Positions 1-8,196 of a stretch of 37,698 nucleotides of DNA are shown piece by piece; within the stretch, counting starts at the first letter, position 1; the number at the start of each line of letters is the position of its first letter. Made by a program: the position numbers and the translations under genes. The notes beneath the pieces were generated by a model. It did no database searches, was not told where the DNA came from, and saw only the letters and a list, made by a program, of their open reading frames with translations. The stretch is from CAYLYM01 sp964387645 (GTDB lineage Bacteria > Calditrichota > Calditrichia > RBG-13-44-9). The stretch lies in contig CAYLYM010000023.1 in assembly GCA_964387645.1 (NCBI GenBank), forward strand, positions 1 through 37,698, read 5' to 3'.

Positions 1-285
1 TGAACCATCACAAGTAGAACAATTAAGTTTTTTAACTTAAAATCTTGGACAGCAATGAAATTAAATAAATTTTTCAAATTCTAAAAACTAATTATTAATT
101 GAGAACAAAATTTAGGTTAATCAAATAAAAAATTAAATTTTAATTTTTTTATCTTTTATTATTCTTTATATATTATAGAATTAAATAAATACTTATGTAA
201 TTTTGAATAATAATTGTTAACGATATTATAAAATAATAAAAAATATTGTAATAGTATTGAACAAAAAACATCCTGGAGATAAAAA
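1..285. other. AT-rich upstream region without a recognisable gene
   Basis: This stretch precedes the first gene and is extremely AT-rich. I see no credible reading frame on either strand. A 7-bp AT-only inverted repeat (23-29 with 34-40, loop TTTT) is present, but no T-run follows it, so I do not call a terminator. It probably holds the promoter of the DUF362 gene. Confidence 0.5.
203..232 (+). promoter_or_regulatory. Possible promoter of the DUF362-polyferredoxin pair
   Basis: A TTGAAT box (203-208) lies 18 bases before a TATAAA box (227-232), about 54 bases upstream of the ATG at 286. The spacing suits a sigma70-type promoter. Such matches arise easily by chance in sequence this AT-rich, so the call is weak. 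Confidence 0.25.
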
Positions 286-1188
286 ATGAAAAGAAGAAAA
301 TTTCTTAAGTACTCAGTTTTAAGTAGTGCTGTTACCATTTTTTTGCCAGGAGAATTCAAATTATTCGCAAAATCATCTTCTTCCCCTGCGGCTGTATGGG
401 TAGAAGGTGGAGAACCCGCCCAATTAATTCACTCTGCTTTAGAAGCTTATGGTGGAATGACCAGATTTATTTCAAAAGGTGATATTGTTGTGGTTAAGCC
501 CAATATCGGATGGGATAGAGCGCCACAATTTGCTGCAGATACAAATCCAGAACTGGTTACGGAAGTAATTAAAGCGTGTTATGAAGCTGGAGCTAAAAAG
601 GTAAAAGTGTTCGACCGCACATGTAACAATCCGAGGCGTTGTTATAGAAATAGTCAAATTGAAAAAGCTGCTAAATCAGCGGGAGCTGAAGTCTTTCATG
701 TTCGAGAACACAAATTCAAAAAAATTTCTCTGCCAGAGGGAGAACTGTTAAAAGAATGGGCTATTTACCAGGATTATTTGGAGGCGGATAAAGTTATCAA
801 TATTCCTATAGCAAAGCACCATTCTCTTGCCAGGGTAACATTGGGACTGAAAAATTTGATGGGGGTTATGGGAGGTGAACGCGGCCAAATCCATAATCAC
901 TTTGAAAAGAAATTAATTGATATCACCTCTCACATTTTACCTACTCTAACAATTATCGATGCTTATCGAATATTGGTAAGGAATGGTCCAGTTGGTGGTA
1001 ATCTGAATGATGTGAAACTCACCAAGACCCTTATTATGAGTCCATGTACTGTTACAGCTGATTTTCTTGCGCTAAAACTTTTTGGTCACAAACTTGAGGA
1101 AATTGGTTATTTAAAAAATGCTTATGAACGCAAAATGAATAAGTATAATCCAGATCAACTCGATTTAAAAATAATTAAATTAGCATAA
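286..1188 (+). CDS. Tat-exported DUF362 domain protein
   Basis: This 300-residue protein begins with a textbook twin-arginine signal: KRRKFLKY at residues 2-9, then a hydrophobic stretch and a likely cleavage region near FAKS (residues 27-30). The mature part matches the DUF362 family, with VVVKPNIGWDRAP (about 68-80), a DRTCNNPRRCY segment and the conserved LGLKNLMGVMGG block (about 187-198). Unlike many DUF362 proteins it carries no C-terminal ferredoxin domain of its own. The iron-sulfur centres sit in the next gene, which starts two bases after its stop. A GGAG Shine-Dalgarno precedes the ATG. The family's reaction is not established. From the signal and the neighbour I infer a folded, periplasmic redox-related protein. 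Confidence 0.85.
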   Translation: MKRRKFLKYSVLSSAVTIFLPGEFKLFAKSSSSPAAVWVEGGEPAQLIHSALEAYGGMTRFISKGDIVVVKPNIGWDRAPQFAADTNPELVTEVIKACYEAGAKKVKVFDRTCNNPRRCYRNSQIEKAAKSAGAEVFHVREHKFKKISLPEGELLKEWAIYQDYLEADKVINIPIAKHHSLARVTLGLKNLMGVMGGERGQIHNHFEKKLIDITSHILPTLTIIDAYRILVRNGPVGGNLNDVKLTKTLIMSPCTVTADFLALKLFGHKLEEIGYLKNAYERKMNKYNPDQLDLKIIKLA

Positions 1189-1190
1189 CT

Positions 1191-2762
1191 ATGGTAAGGA
1201 CACGCAGATTCGTTCAGATTGTGTTTTTGTTCTTTTTTGTTTTTTTATTTTTACGTGCTCGCTATCCGTATGAAGTAAAATTACCCAGTGATATTTTCCT
1301 GCGATTTTCTCCGCTGGCTCCGCTTTTTTATTTTATTGATACTTTACATCTACCATTATTTTTTTGGCCTGCTTTAGTTATCTTACTTCTTACTCCATTT
1401 CTGGGGCGTTTTTTTTGTGGATGGATTTGCCCACTTGGAACGACTATAGATGTGAGCAGTAAGATTTTAAAATCCCCTTCCAATCGGGTCTCTAAAAAAT
1501 GGGCTAAATTACGATGGATTAAGTTCGGTGTGTTGTCTGCCGCGCTGATAGGAGCAATTTTTTCTTTGAATATCTGGGGATATTTTGATCCATTGGCAAC
1601 CTTTACCCGAATGGTAACGGTTATATTTTACCCATTTTTTACTTTTGTTATGGAGAAAATTTTGGTCTTAGGGGGTAAAATACCTTTATTAGAATCCTTT
1701 GTATATTCTATTTATGATTGGTATAAAACAGTAGTAATGCCAGAAAATCAACCAATATTAATGGGCACCTTTGGGATAATTTTGCTCATTTTGTTCATCC
1801 TGGGGATGGAAAAAATTTCTCGCCGATTTTGGTGCAGAAATATTTGTCCTGCAGGAGCTTTATTGGGTTTGTTATCGCAATTCCGTTTTTATGAACGTAT
1901 TGTCGCAAATAGTTGTCCTGGTTGTAAAAAGTGTTTTGTAGAATGCAAAATGAACGCTATTCCGGAAGATAATATTCCGGAAACGAATAAAATTGAATGT
2001 ATACAATGCTTCAATTGTGGGGAAAAATGTCCTCCTAAAGCTAAGTCCATTACTTACCGATTTAAATGGAAGCCTTATCATAGCCAACCAGACTTTGCTC
2101 GTCGGCAATTTATCGGTTCAATAGCCGCTGGTGTTGCAACTTATGGAATATTTGGGTTTGCTTCACCCAATAAAAAAGAAAGCAGCAATATGATCCGACC
2201 ACCCGGTGCCTTGCCAGAAGATGAGTTCCTGGATCGTTGTATACGGTGCCTGGAGTGTGTTCGCATTTGTGAATCAAATGGTGGTTGTTTGCAACCATCG
2301 GGATTCGATCATAGTCTGTTAGACTTGTGGACTCCCGTTGCAAAGATGCGGGAAGGATACTGTGAGTATAATTGTAATTTGTGTGGTCAAGTCTGTCCGA
2401 CAGATGCTATTCTTCCCCTACCACTCGAAGTGAAACAAAAAACTCCTATAGGATTAGCTCATTTTGATAAAAATCTGTGTATTCCCTATTCCCGGAATGA
2501 AGATTGTATTGTTTGTGAGGAACATTGTCCCGTTCCTGATAAAGCCATTAAGTTCGATTTGAAAGAAGTTGTATTACCAGATGGCTCAATCCGGAAGGTC
2601 AAATTTCCTTATGTAGATATTTCATTATGCGTCGGTTGTGGAATTTGTGAATACAAATGTCCTTTGCCGGGAAAACCTGGCGTTTTTGTAATAAGAGAAA
2701 ATGAAAAAAGGTTGAAAGAAATTCCTGATCCAAAGGAATTAGGAGGGTCGAGCCAAGAGTAA
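1191..2762 (+). CDS. NapH-NapG-like fused membrane polyferredoxin with internal Tat-like motif
   Basis: This 523-residue protein is an electron-transfer subunit of the NapH/NapG type. The N-terminal half has several membrane segments (about 8-22, 57-72, 112-130, 190-206) and the two NapH-family motifs CGWICPLG (76-83) and CRNICPAG (215-222). Two 4Fe-4S motifs follow (CPGCKKCFVEC at 242-252 and CIQCFNCGEKC at 270-280). An ARRQFIGS motif with a hydrophobic stretch (303-325) resembles a twin-arginine signal. A NapG-like half then carries four more cluster motifs (350-360, 391-402, 430-446, 480-490). It starts two bases after the DUF362 gene, so the two are probably co-transcribed. No nitrate reductase gene is nearby, so the terminal partner is unknown and I give no nap symbol. 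Confidence 0.85.
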   Translation: MVRTRRFVQIVFLFFFVFLFLRARYPYEVKLPSDIFLRFSPLAPLFYFIDTLHLPLFFWPALVILLLTPFLGRFFCGWICPLGTTIDVSSKILKSPSNRVSKKWAKLRWIKFGVLSAALIGAIFSLNIWGYFDPLATFTRMVTVIFYPFFTFVMEKILVLGGKIPLLESFVYSIYDWYKTVVMPENQPILMGTFGIILLILFILGMEKISRRFWCRNICPAGALLGLLSQFRFYERIVANSCPGCKKCFVECKMNAIPEDNIPETNKIECIQCFNCGEKCPPKAKSITYRFKWKPYHSQPDFARRQFIGSIAAGVATYGIFGFASPNKKESSNMIRPPGALPEDEFLDRCIRCLECVRICESNGGCLQPSGFDHSLLDLWTPVAKMREGYCEYNCNLCGQVCPTDAILPLPLEVKQKTPIGLAHFDKNLCIPYSRNEDCIVCEEHCPVPDKAIKFDLKEVVLPDGSIRKVKFPYVDISLCVGCGICEYKCPLPGKPGVFVIRENEKRLKEIPDPKELGGSSQE

Positions 2763-2858
2763 AAAGGGAAAAGAGATAAGACAAAATACAAAAGAATAAA
2801 GAATAAAAAAACTATGCGTAAATAAAATAATGGATCTGATAAAATTTGTTGATCTTTT

Positions 2859-3044
2859 TCACTCTTCTAATTTTTTAGCTTCATCGATTAGCATGATTGG
2901 GATATCATCTTCAACCTGATAGATCAATTTACAACTATAGCAAATCAATTGGCCATTTTTATCATTTGTTTTATCTGGGCGGTATTCCAGATTACCTTTA
3001 CATTTAGGGCAGACAAGGATATCTAATAGTTGTTTGTCAAGCAT
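2859..3044 (-). CDS. Trm112 family (UPF0434/YcaR-like) zinc-ribbon protein
   Basis: This is a short protein of 61 residues with two CxxC pairs, CPKC near the start and CYSC in the middle, which would bind one zinc ion. LLDILVCPKCKG and the DDIPIML tail are typical of the bacterial Trm112/YcaR family. The eukaryotic member activates methyltransferases; the bacterial role is less clear. I chose the ATG at 3044 because GAGGG lies about 8 bases upstream; an upstream TTG at 3059 has no such support. It is the last gene of the minus-strand run after accA, which stops only 17 bases upstream of this ATG. Confidence 0.85.
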   Translation of the reverse strand: MLDKQLLDILVCPKCKGNLEYRPDKTNDKNGQLICYSCKLIYQVEDDIPIMLIDEAKKLEE

Positions 3045-3061
3045 ATATCTTACCCTCAAAT

Positions 3062-4054
3062 TTATTTTTTCTTATCTTTGTTATTTTTCTCAATCCAATA
3101 ACCCATTTTAGAAAATTTTTCTACTCTTCTTTTCACCAATTCGGTGGGATCTATTTTTACCAATCGATCAAGTTCTTCTTTAATGGCCTGCTTTAGAATG
3201 TTGGCTGCCTTATCATGATCCCAATGTGCGCCGCCAGGTGGTTCTTGAATAATTTTATCAATTATCTTTAATTTTAACAAATCGGGTGCGGTTAATTTCA
3301 TGGCTTCAGCGGCTAAAGAAGCTTTAGAGTTATCTCGCCAGAGAATAGCAGCACATCCTTCGGGAGATATCACTGAATACCAGCAATTTTCCATCATAAG
3401 AATCACATCACCCACGCCAATGCCCAATGCTCCACCTGATGCACCTTCTCCGATTATAGTAATAATAATTGGAACAGGTAAGTGAGACATCTCGAATAAA
3501 TTCCGGGCGATTGCTTCAGCCTGACCTCTTTCTTCTGCGCCGATGCCCGGATATGCTCCAGGGGTATCGAGAAATGAGAGCACAGGTAGGTTGTATTTGG
3601 CGGCCAAGCGCATAATTCGTAGCGCTTTACGGTAACCTTCAGGGTGAGGCATACCAAAATTTCGATAGAGATTTTCTTTAACATCGCGGCCCTTCTGGTG
3701 TCCTACCACTGCCACTCGATATTTATCAAACTTACCTATTCCCGCAACCATGGCTGGATCATCTGCAAAATACCGATCGCCATGCAATTCGATAAAATCA
3801 CTAAACATCCGGTTAATATAGTCTAAGGTATATGGACGATCGGGGTGACGGGCCAACTGAACACGCTGCCAGGGAGTAAGTTTTGAGTACACCTCTTTGC
3901 GAAGTGCTTCTGCTTTGCGTGTTAACCGTTTAATATCTTCAGAAAGGTCAATGCCGGTTTCACGACCATATTCTTCCATTTCCATGATTTTCTTCTCTAA
4001 CTCAACTACAGGTTTTTCAAAATCGAAAACCACTCGAAAATTTTTTTTCAGCAT
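3062..4054 (-). CDS. accA: Acetyl-CoA carboxylase carboxyltransferase subunit alpha
   Basis: AccA forms the carboxyltransferase half of acetyl-CoA carboxylase together with AccD and makes malonyl-CoA for fatty acid synthesis in the cytoplasm. The 330-residue protein has family hallmarks: TPWQRVQLARHPDRPY, FIELHGDRYFADDPA, FLDTPGAYPGIGAEERGQ, the oxyanion-hole region GEGASGGALGIGVGD and VISPEGCAAILWRD. I prefer the ATG at 4054 over the more upstream 4081 because GAGGGG sits just before it. The 3' end of the glycosyltransferase gene reaches 4068, so the two are only 13 bases apart. No accD is in the window. Confidence 0.97.
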   Translation of the reverse strand: MLKKNFRVVFDFEKPVVELEKKIMEMEEYGRETGIDLSEDIKRLTRKAEALRKEVYSKLTPWQRVQLARHPDRPYTLDYINRMFSDFIELHGDRYFADDPAMVAGIGKFDKYRVAVVGHQKGRDVKENLYRNFGMPHPEGYRKALRIMRLAAKYNLPVLSFLDTPGAYPGIGAEERGQAEAIARNLFEMSHLPVPIIITIIGEGASGGALGIGVGDVILMMENCWYSVISPEGCAAILWRDNSKASLAAEAMKLTAPDLLKLKIIDKIIQEPPGGAHWDHDKAANILKQAIKEELDRLVKIDPTELVKRRVEKFSKMGYWIEKNNKDKKK

Positions 4055-4067
4055 AAATATCCCCTCA

Positions 4068-4799
4068 CTAAAATCGACCAAAAAAACTTTGGATCTTCAG
4101 TTTCCAAACCATTGTTGCTGCCTCATACATAATTTTCCGAGACATTTTTGAAAGTCCAACAGTTCGGTCGTAAAAAATAATTGGTATTTCTTTTATCTTA
4201 AATCCCCTTTTCCAAACTTTAAAATTCATTTCTATTTGAAATGAATAACCATTGGATTTTACTTGATCTAAAGGAATGGCCTCCAGTACACGGCGACGAA
4301 AACACTTATATCCACTTGTGCAGTCATGGATGGGCATTCCCGTAATTAATCGGGTATATTTACTGGCCATAACACTGATGAAAAGTCGAAATAATGGCCA
4401 ATTAATCACATTAACCCCTGTTAAATAGCGAGAGCCAATCACTAAATCAGCATCTTCCGCTGCTTTAAGAAAATTGGGTATTTCTTTGGGATCATGGGAC
4501 AAATCAGCATCCATCTCAAATATAAAGTCGTAATCTCTTTCTAGTGCAAAACGAAATCCAGTAATATAAGCCGTGCCCAATCCCATTTTACCTTCTCGCT
4601 GTATCAAGTGTATATGGTTATTTTGCCGGGCATACTGGTTTACCAAATTTCCTGTACCATCAGGTGAATTGTCATCAATAACTAAAATTTCCAGACCTTT
4701 GATATTCAAGTCTGTGATCTGTTGTAAAACTTTCAATATATTGTCTTTCTCATTGTATGTTGGTATAATTACCAAGATTTTTTTCTGTTTATTTCCCAT
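4068..4799 (-). CDS. Polyprenyl-phosphate mannose (or glucose) synthase, DPM1-like GT2
   Basis: This 243-residue enzyme is a family 2 glycosyltransferase of the dolichol-phosphate mannose synthase type. It would transfer a sugar from a nucleotide sugar to a polyprenyl phosphate at the inner face of the membrane. Visible motifs are IIPTYNEKDNI (11-21), DDNSPDGTG (42-50), the metal-binding DAD (97-99) with LSHDP, and the SKMS segment near the C-terminus that is typical of DPM1. No C-terminal membrane helices are present, so it is the catalytic-domain-only form. It overlaps the upstream reductase gene by 11 bases and has a GGAGAA ribosome site inside it. The product could feed the DUF2723 transferase encoded at 9190-11835. 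The sugar cannot be told from sequence. Confidence 0.88.
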   Translation of the reverse strand: MGNKQKKILVIIPTYNEKDNILKVLQQITDLNIKGLEILVIDDNSPDGTGNLVNQYARQNNHIHLIQREGKMGLGTAYITGFRFALERDYDFIFEMDADLSHDPKEIPNFLKAAEDADLVIGSRYLTGVNVINWPLFRLFISVMASKYTRLITGMPIHDCTSGYKCFRRRVLEAIPLDQVKSNGYSFQIEMNFKVWKRGFKIKEIPIIFYDRTVGLSKMSRKIMYEAATMVWKLKIQSFFGRF

Positions 4800-5691
4800 T
4801 CTTCTCCATTTTATATTGCAAATAAATCAATGCATCTTTTATAGAACGAGGGTTATAATTTAATTCATTTTGGGCATATTCAATATCAAGGCCTCCTCGT
4901 AATGGGCGAGGGGCGGCTTGTTTAAGTTGATCTGTTGTGATTGGAATAATTAATTCGCTATTAAGGTTAAAGGCTTCGGCAATTTCTCGGGCAAATTCAT
5001 AGCGGCTTAAATATTTTTTACCCGCCATGTGATATACTCCCATGGCTGAGTTCTCAACCACCAAACGGGTCCCTTTAGCAAGGTCTTCTGCCAGAGTTGG
5101 ATTATTGTACTGATCTGTTACCACATTTATTTTCTTGTTCGATTTTAAATTCTCGTAAACCCATAAAAAGAAATTTTTCTTTACCTGAATTCCATACCCA
5201 TAAAGAACACAGGTGCGTATGATAGCATAATCGCTGAATAAACTTTTGATAGTGTTTTCTGATGCTAATTTAGATTTTCCATAATATCCCAGAGGTCTGG
5301 CCAGATCGTTTTCGCTATATGGTCCCTTTGTACCATCAAAGATATAATCGGTTGAATAATGAATAAGATGTGCTCCTTGATTACGGGATAATCTTGCTAA
5401 ATTTTCTACGCCTTTAACGTTTATTCTCCAGCAAAGTTCTTTTTGACGCTCACATTCATCAACAAAAGTGTACGATGCTGCGTTAATTATTACATCAGGT
5501 TCAAAATCCAAAATTATTTGTTTGCATGCACCAAAATTAGTAATATCCAGTGTTTTGTAAGTGAAATTTTTCGATTCGGTAAAAGATTTTTTTTCTATAC
5601 CTGTGGCTAGAACTAAATCTGTCTTGCAGAATTCTTGAGTAAGAGCTTGTCCTAACAGACCGTTTGCACCGGTAATCAATATTTTATGCAT
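4789..5691 (-). CDS. RmlD-like dTDP-4-dehydrorhamnose reductase family protein
   Basis: This is a 300-residue extended short-chain dehydrogenase of the RmlD/RfbD family. It shows the N-terminal NAD(P) motif GANGLLGQ (8-15), STDYIFDGTKGPYSE, the catalytic YxxxK as YGKSK, and the C-terminal substrate-binding segment RPLRGGLD. RmlD performs the last reduction in dTDP-L-rhamnose synthesis, but the rmlA, rmlB and rmlC genes are not in this window, so the substrate stays open. The gene overlaps the PfkB gene upstream by 8 bases and the glycosyltransferase downstream by 11, which indicates one operon. A downstream GT2 of the rhamnosyltransferase type (11856-12953) makes a rhamnose link plausible but unproven. 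Confidence 0.82.
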   Translation of the reverse strand: MHKILITGANGLLGQALTQEFCKTDLVLATGIEKKSFTESKNFTYKTLDITNFGACKQIILDFEPDVIINAASYTFVDECERQKELCWRINVKGVENLARLSRNQGAHLIHYSTDYIFDGTKGPYSENDLARPLGYYGKSKLASENTIKSLFSDYAIIRTCVLYGYGIQVKKNFFLWVYENLKSNKKINVVTDQYNNPTLAEDLAKGTRLVVENSAMGVYHMAGKKYLSRYEFAREIAEAFNLNSELIIPITTDQLKQAAPRPLRGGLDIEYAQNELNYNPRSIKDALIYLQYKMEKNGK

Positions 5692-6610
5692 GTGGTTTCT
5701 CCGGTATTTTTAAACTTTCAATGTAAGATAGCAATTTATCCATTTCCGTAGTACCTTTGATAAGACAATTAGCCCCGGCTGCGCGAGTAGCAAATTCCAT
5801 TGCTTCATATAAATTCTGAGTTTCTAAATATTTCCAGACGAATCCAGCTCCAAAAACGTCTCCACAACCTGTAGCGTCAACTATTCGATCTAATTTACAT
5901 GCATTGAAATGTTTTTTCCGGATAACACCATTTTTCAAAAATAAAAGCTGTGAGCCTTTGCTGCCTAAAGTTATAATTAAAACCTGATCGGGATTTAAAA
6001 ATTTTTCGAAAAATGTAATTTCAGACATTGGCTTCTTGGCAATTATCTCAAATTCCCGTTCATTCATTTGAATGAATCTGGCACCGTGAATCCATTCTAA
6101 AATGTTTTTTGGCCTTCTTGGAACACGCTTTCCCAGTTTGTCCAGCCCCATCATTAAAAAATGCACATCCAAAAATATGCGATTATAATGCCTTTCGCTT
6201 AGTTTATTAAATGCATTCAGTGAAATATCCCATCCCGTAATCATGTTAACCAGATAAAAATCTGCTTCGAGGAATTTATCGATGTGATGCCATTCTAACG
6301 ATGGGAAATGAAAGAAAGCCTTTTCGATACGTTCCTCCTCCGTCTGGTATTCTAGCAAAACCTCATGGTTTTTTTGATTTATTTTAACCAACCCTTCGCT
6401 GTGAATGTTAGGATATTGTTTTAGGAGGTTGATAAAAGCATCATAAAGATCTTTGCCCAGATAGGAAATTGGATAGATTTGAGCTTTATCTCCAGCTATT
6501 TTTGATAAAGCTGCCATGGAGTAATAAATCCCCCCAATACTCTGAATAGAGGATCCCTGGAAAGGGAGAATGATATCTTTATTTATAGTGCCAATAATAA
6601 CGATTTTCAT
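5684..6610 (-). CDS. PfkB family carbohydrate/nucleoside kinase
   Basis: This is a ribokinase-like sugar or nucleoside kinase of 308 residues. It starts MKIVIIGTINKDI, and near the C-terminus has the family signature as DATGCGDVFGAGF. The catalytic aspartate lies in the GCGD segment, where a cysteine replaces the usual alanine. SIGGIYYSMAALSKI near residue 25 is the substrate-side glycine region. I chose the ATG at 6610 because it overlaps the purE stop as ATGA, the classic coupled junction; the upstream ATG at 6625 has no ribosome site. The substrate is not predictable. Sitting between purE and an RmlD-like gene, it could act on a nucleoside or on an activated-sugar precursor. Confidence 0.85.
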   Translation of the reverse strand: MKIVIIGTINKDIILPFQGSSIQSIGGIYYSMAALSKIAGDKAQIYPISYLGKDLYDAFINLLKQYPNIHSEGLVKINQKNHEVLLEYQTEEERIEKAFFHFPSLEWHHIDKFLEADFYLVNMITGWDISLNAFNKLSERHYNRIFLDVHFLMMGLDKLGKRVPRRPKNILEWIHGARFIQMNEREFEIIAKKPMSEITFFEKFLNPDQVLIITLGSKGSQLLFLKNGVIRKKHFNACKLDRIVDATGCGDVFGAGFVWKYLETQNLYEAMEFATRAAGANCLIKGTTEMDKLLSYIESLKIPEKPHA

Positions 6611-7071
6611 TTTGGAAGCCTGCATGCATTAGCTTTAAATTTTTTCAATTGATCATGAATTTTAATATCAGATATAGCCAAAATTTGGGCGGCAAAAATT
6701 GCAGCATTGCGAACACCAGCCTTTCCAATGGCCATGCTGGCTACAGGAACACCAGCTGGCATTTGTACTATGGAAAATAAAGCATCAAGCCCGCGAAGAG
6801 GACCGGCATCTAGTGGAACACCTATGACTGGAAGTGTAGTATATGCAGCAACCACCCCCGGTAGATGTGCTGCTAATCCAGCGCAAGCAATGATGAGGGA
6901 ATATCCCTGGTTTTTGGCAGAAGAAGCAAATTCTTGCACTTGTTGAGGTCTCCGATGGGCAGACATAACCAAAGTATCATATTTTATCTTAAAATATTCT
7001 AAATATGGATAAGCCTCGCTAACAATTTCACGGTCAGATTCGCTCCCCATTATGATTGCAACTTTAGCCAT
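6607..7071 (-). CDS. purE: N5-carboxyaminoimidazole ribonucleotide mutase
   Basis: PurE class I rearranges N5-CAIR to CAIR in purine biosynthesis. The 154-residue protein has the conserved GSESD (near residue 8), SAHRRP, the glycine-rich CAGLAAHLPGVVAA block, VPLDAGPLRGLDAL and MPAGVPVASMAIGKAG. I take the ATG at 7071, which has GAGG 6-9 bases upstream; the longer GTG or ATG-like extension is not supported. No purK is adjacent. It leads the minus-strand run that continues with the PfkB kinase by an ATGA overlap. Confidence 0.96.
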   Translation of the reverse strand: MAKVAIIMGSESDREIVSEAYPYLEYFKIKYDTLVMSAHRRPQQVQEFASSAKNQGYSLIIACAGLAAHLPGVVAAYTTLPVIGVPLDAGPLRGLDALFSIVQMPAGVPVASMAIGKAGVRNAAIFAAQILAISDIKIHDQLKKFKANACRLPK

Positions 7072-7158
7072 TTTTACCTCCAAATAAATGAATAAATTTT
7101 AATGAAAAAATTCTTCAACAAAAACAAAAGAATAAAATTGCATAAAGGACTCTTATCG

Positions 7159-8196
7159 TTATTTCAAATTTTGAGCAGCTTTTGGTTCATTGGTATCAAA
7201 AGTATGTATAATTACATCAAGTTGGTCCAAAAAAGGTTTTTTTCGTTTTCCTATTGCTTGAACGTAAAAGTCTAGAAAATAAATGCGGTTGGTACTGGTA
7301 TCTACAAAGGTAATATTACGAAATGGACCGCCAATTACATAATGGTCGTTCCGCCATGTTCCTTCCAGACGCAGTGCATTCCAGCGTTTAAATTTTACCG
7401 CATAGGCTTTAGTCTCTTCTTCAACAACCACATCCCCTTTATAGATTTGTCTGGCTAATCGATTTCTTTCGTCAATGATCCAACGTGGTGTGAGTTTAAA
7501 ATCGGGAGAAAGCGTAAGCCAATGGACAAGTATTGAACGGTCGGGATGCAGCCTGCGAATCCAGACATATCCTTCCTCAAAATTTTCATCGGCAATAAAG
7601 TAATCGTGTTGTATTCTCATTTTAAAAGGAAAATGTTGAACTATATATTCTTCCAGTTTTTTTTGTTCCTGGTGGGCAAACATTTGTTCTTTTAAGCGAG
7701 TGAAGTAAAATTTTCTAAAATCATTGTATAAAACATCACCAAAATCGTAAATCTTTTGAATCATATTATCCCGATTTGTAGCAATCAGAAATAAGACGTA
7801 TTGTTTAACTGCCCAGGCTTCTGGTTTTGGTACATAAAAATAATTGCCTTTTTTTACTCCTTCAATGATTTCGGGACTAAGTAATTCACGAACATTTTGA
7901 GAAACAGGTAAATCTGAATCTAAACGACCTAATATAAAGATGTTCTTCCTATTGCGATACTTTTCAAAATGTCTGAAAGGAACCCACTCAATAATGAATT
8001 CACGTTCAACCACCGGAGTTTTATATTGTTTACCAAAAACTGAATTTAAAGCATCCTTATAATAGTTCCAATCCACCGAATCGGCAAAAACGATAATATG
8101 ATCATCTAATCCAGTTGCATTCCCCATCCATGTACACTGTCCTAAAAAAATTATGATGGAAAAGGTGAGGACTGGAATAAATTTTATGATCTTCAT
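7159..8196 (-). CDS. DUF4837 family putative lipoprotein
   Basis: This is a 345-residue exported protein that resembles the DUF4837 family, which is known mainly from Bacteroidetes and relatives and has no assigned function. The N-terminus is a lysine-bearing signal with a hydrophobic core and a cysteine at residue 21 (FLGQC). The residue before the cysteine is Q rather than G, A or S, so lipidation is uncertain. After it comes the family-like opening HIIVFADSVDWNYYKDAL, then VEREFIIEWVPFRHF and YVWIRRLHPDRSILVHWL. The ATG overlaps the stop of the flippase-like gene as ATGA and has a strong GGAGG, so it is translated with the glycan operon upstream. Confidence 0.65.
   Translation of the reverse strand: MKIIKFIPVLTFSIIIFLGQCTWMGNATGLDDHIIVFADSVDWNYYKDALNSVFGKQYKTPVVEREFIIEWVPFRHFEKYRNRKNIFILGRLDSDLPVSQNVRELLSPEIIEGVKKGNYFYVPKPEAWAVKQYVLFLIATNRDNMIQKIYDFGDVLYNDFRKFYFTRLKEQMFAHQEQKKLEEYIVQHFPFKMRIQHDYFIADENFEEGYVWIRRLHPDRSILVHWLTLSPDFKLTPRWIIDERNRLARQIYKGDVVVEEETKAYAVKFKRWNALRLEGTWRNDHYVIGGPFRNITFVDTSTNRIYFLDFYVQAIGKRKKPFLDQLDVIIHTFDTNEPKAAQNLK

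Noticed and set aside
23..40. Hairpin TTAAGTT/AACTTAA as a terminator
   Set aside because: The stem is AT-only and no T-run follows on either strand.
1191..2762. Nitrate reductase electron-transfer subunits NapG/NapH in a denitrification locus
   Set aside because: The domain layout fits NapH plus NapG, but no napA, napB or other nitrate genes are present and the neighbour is a DUF362 protein, so the nap function is not supported.
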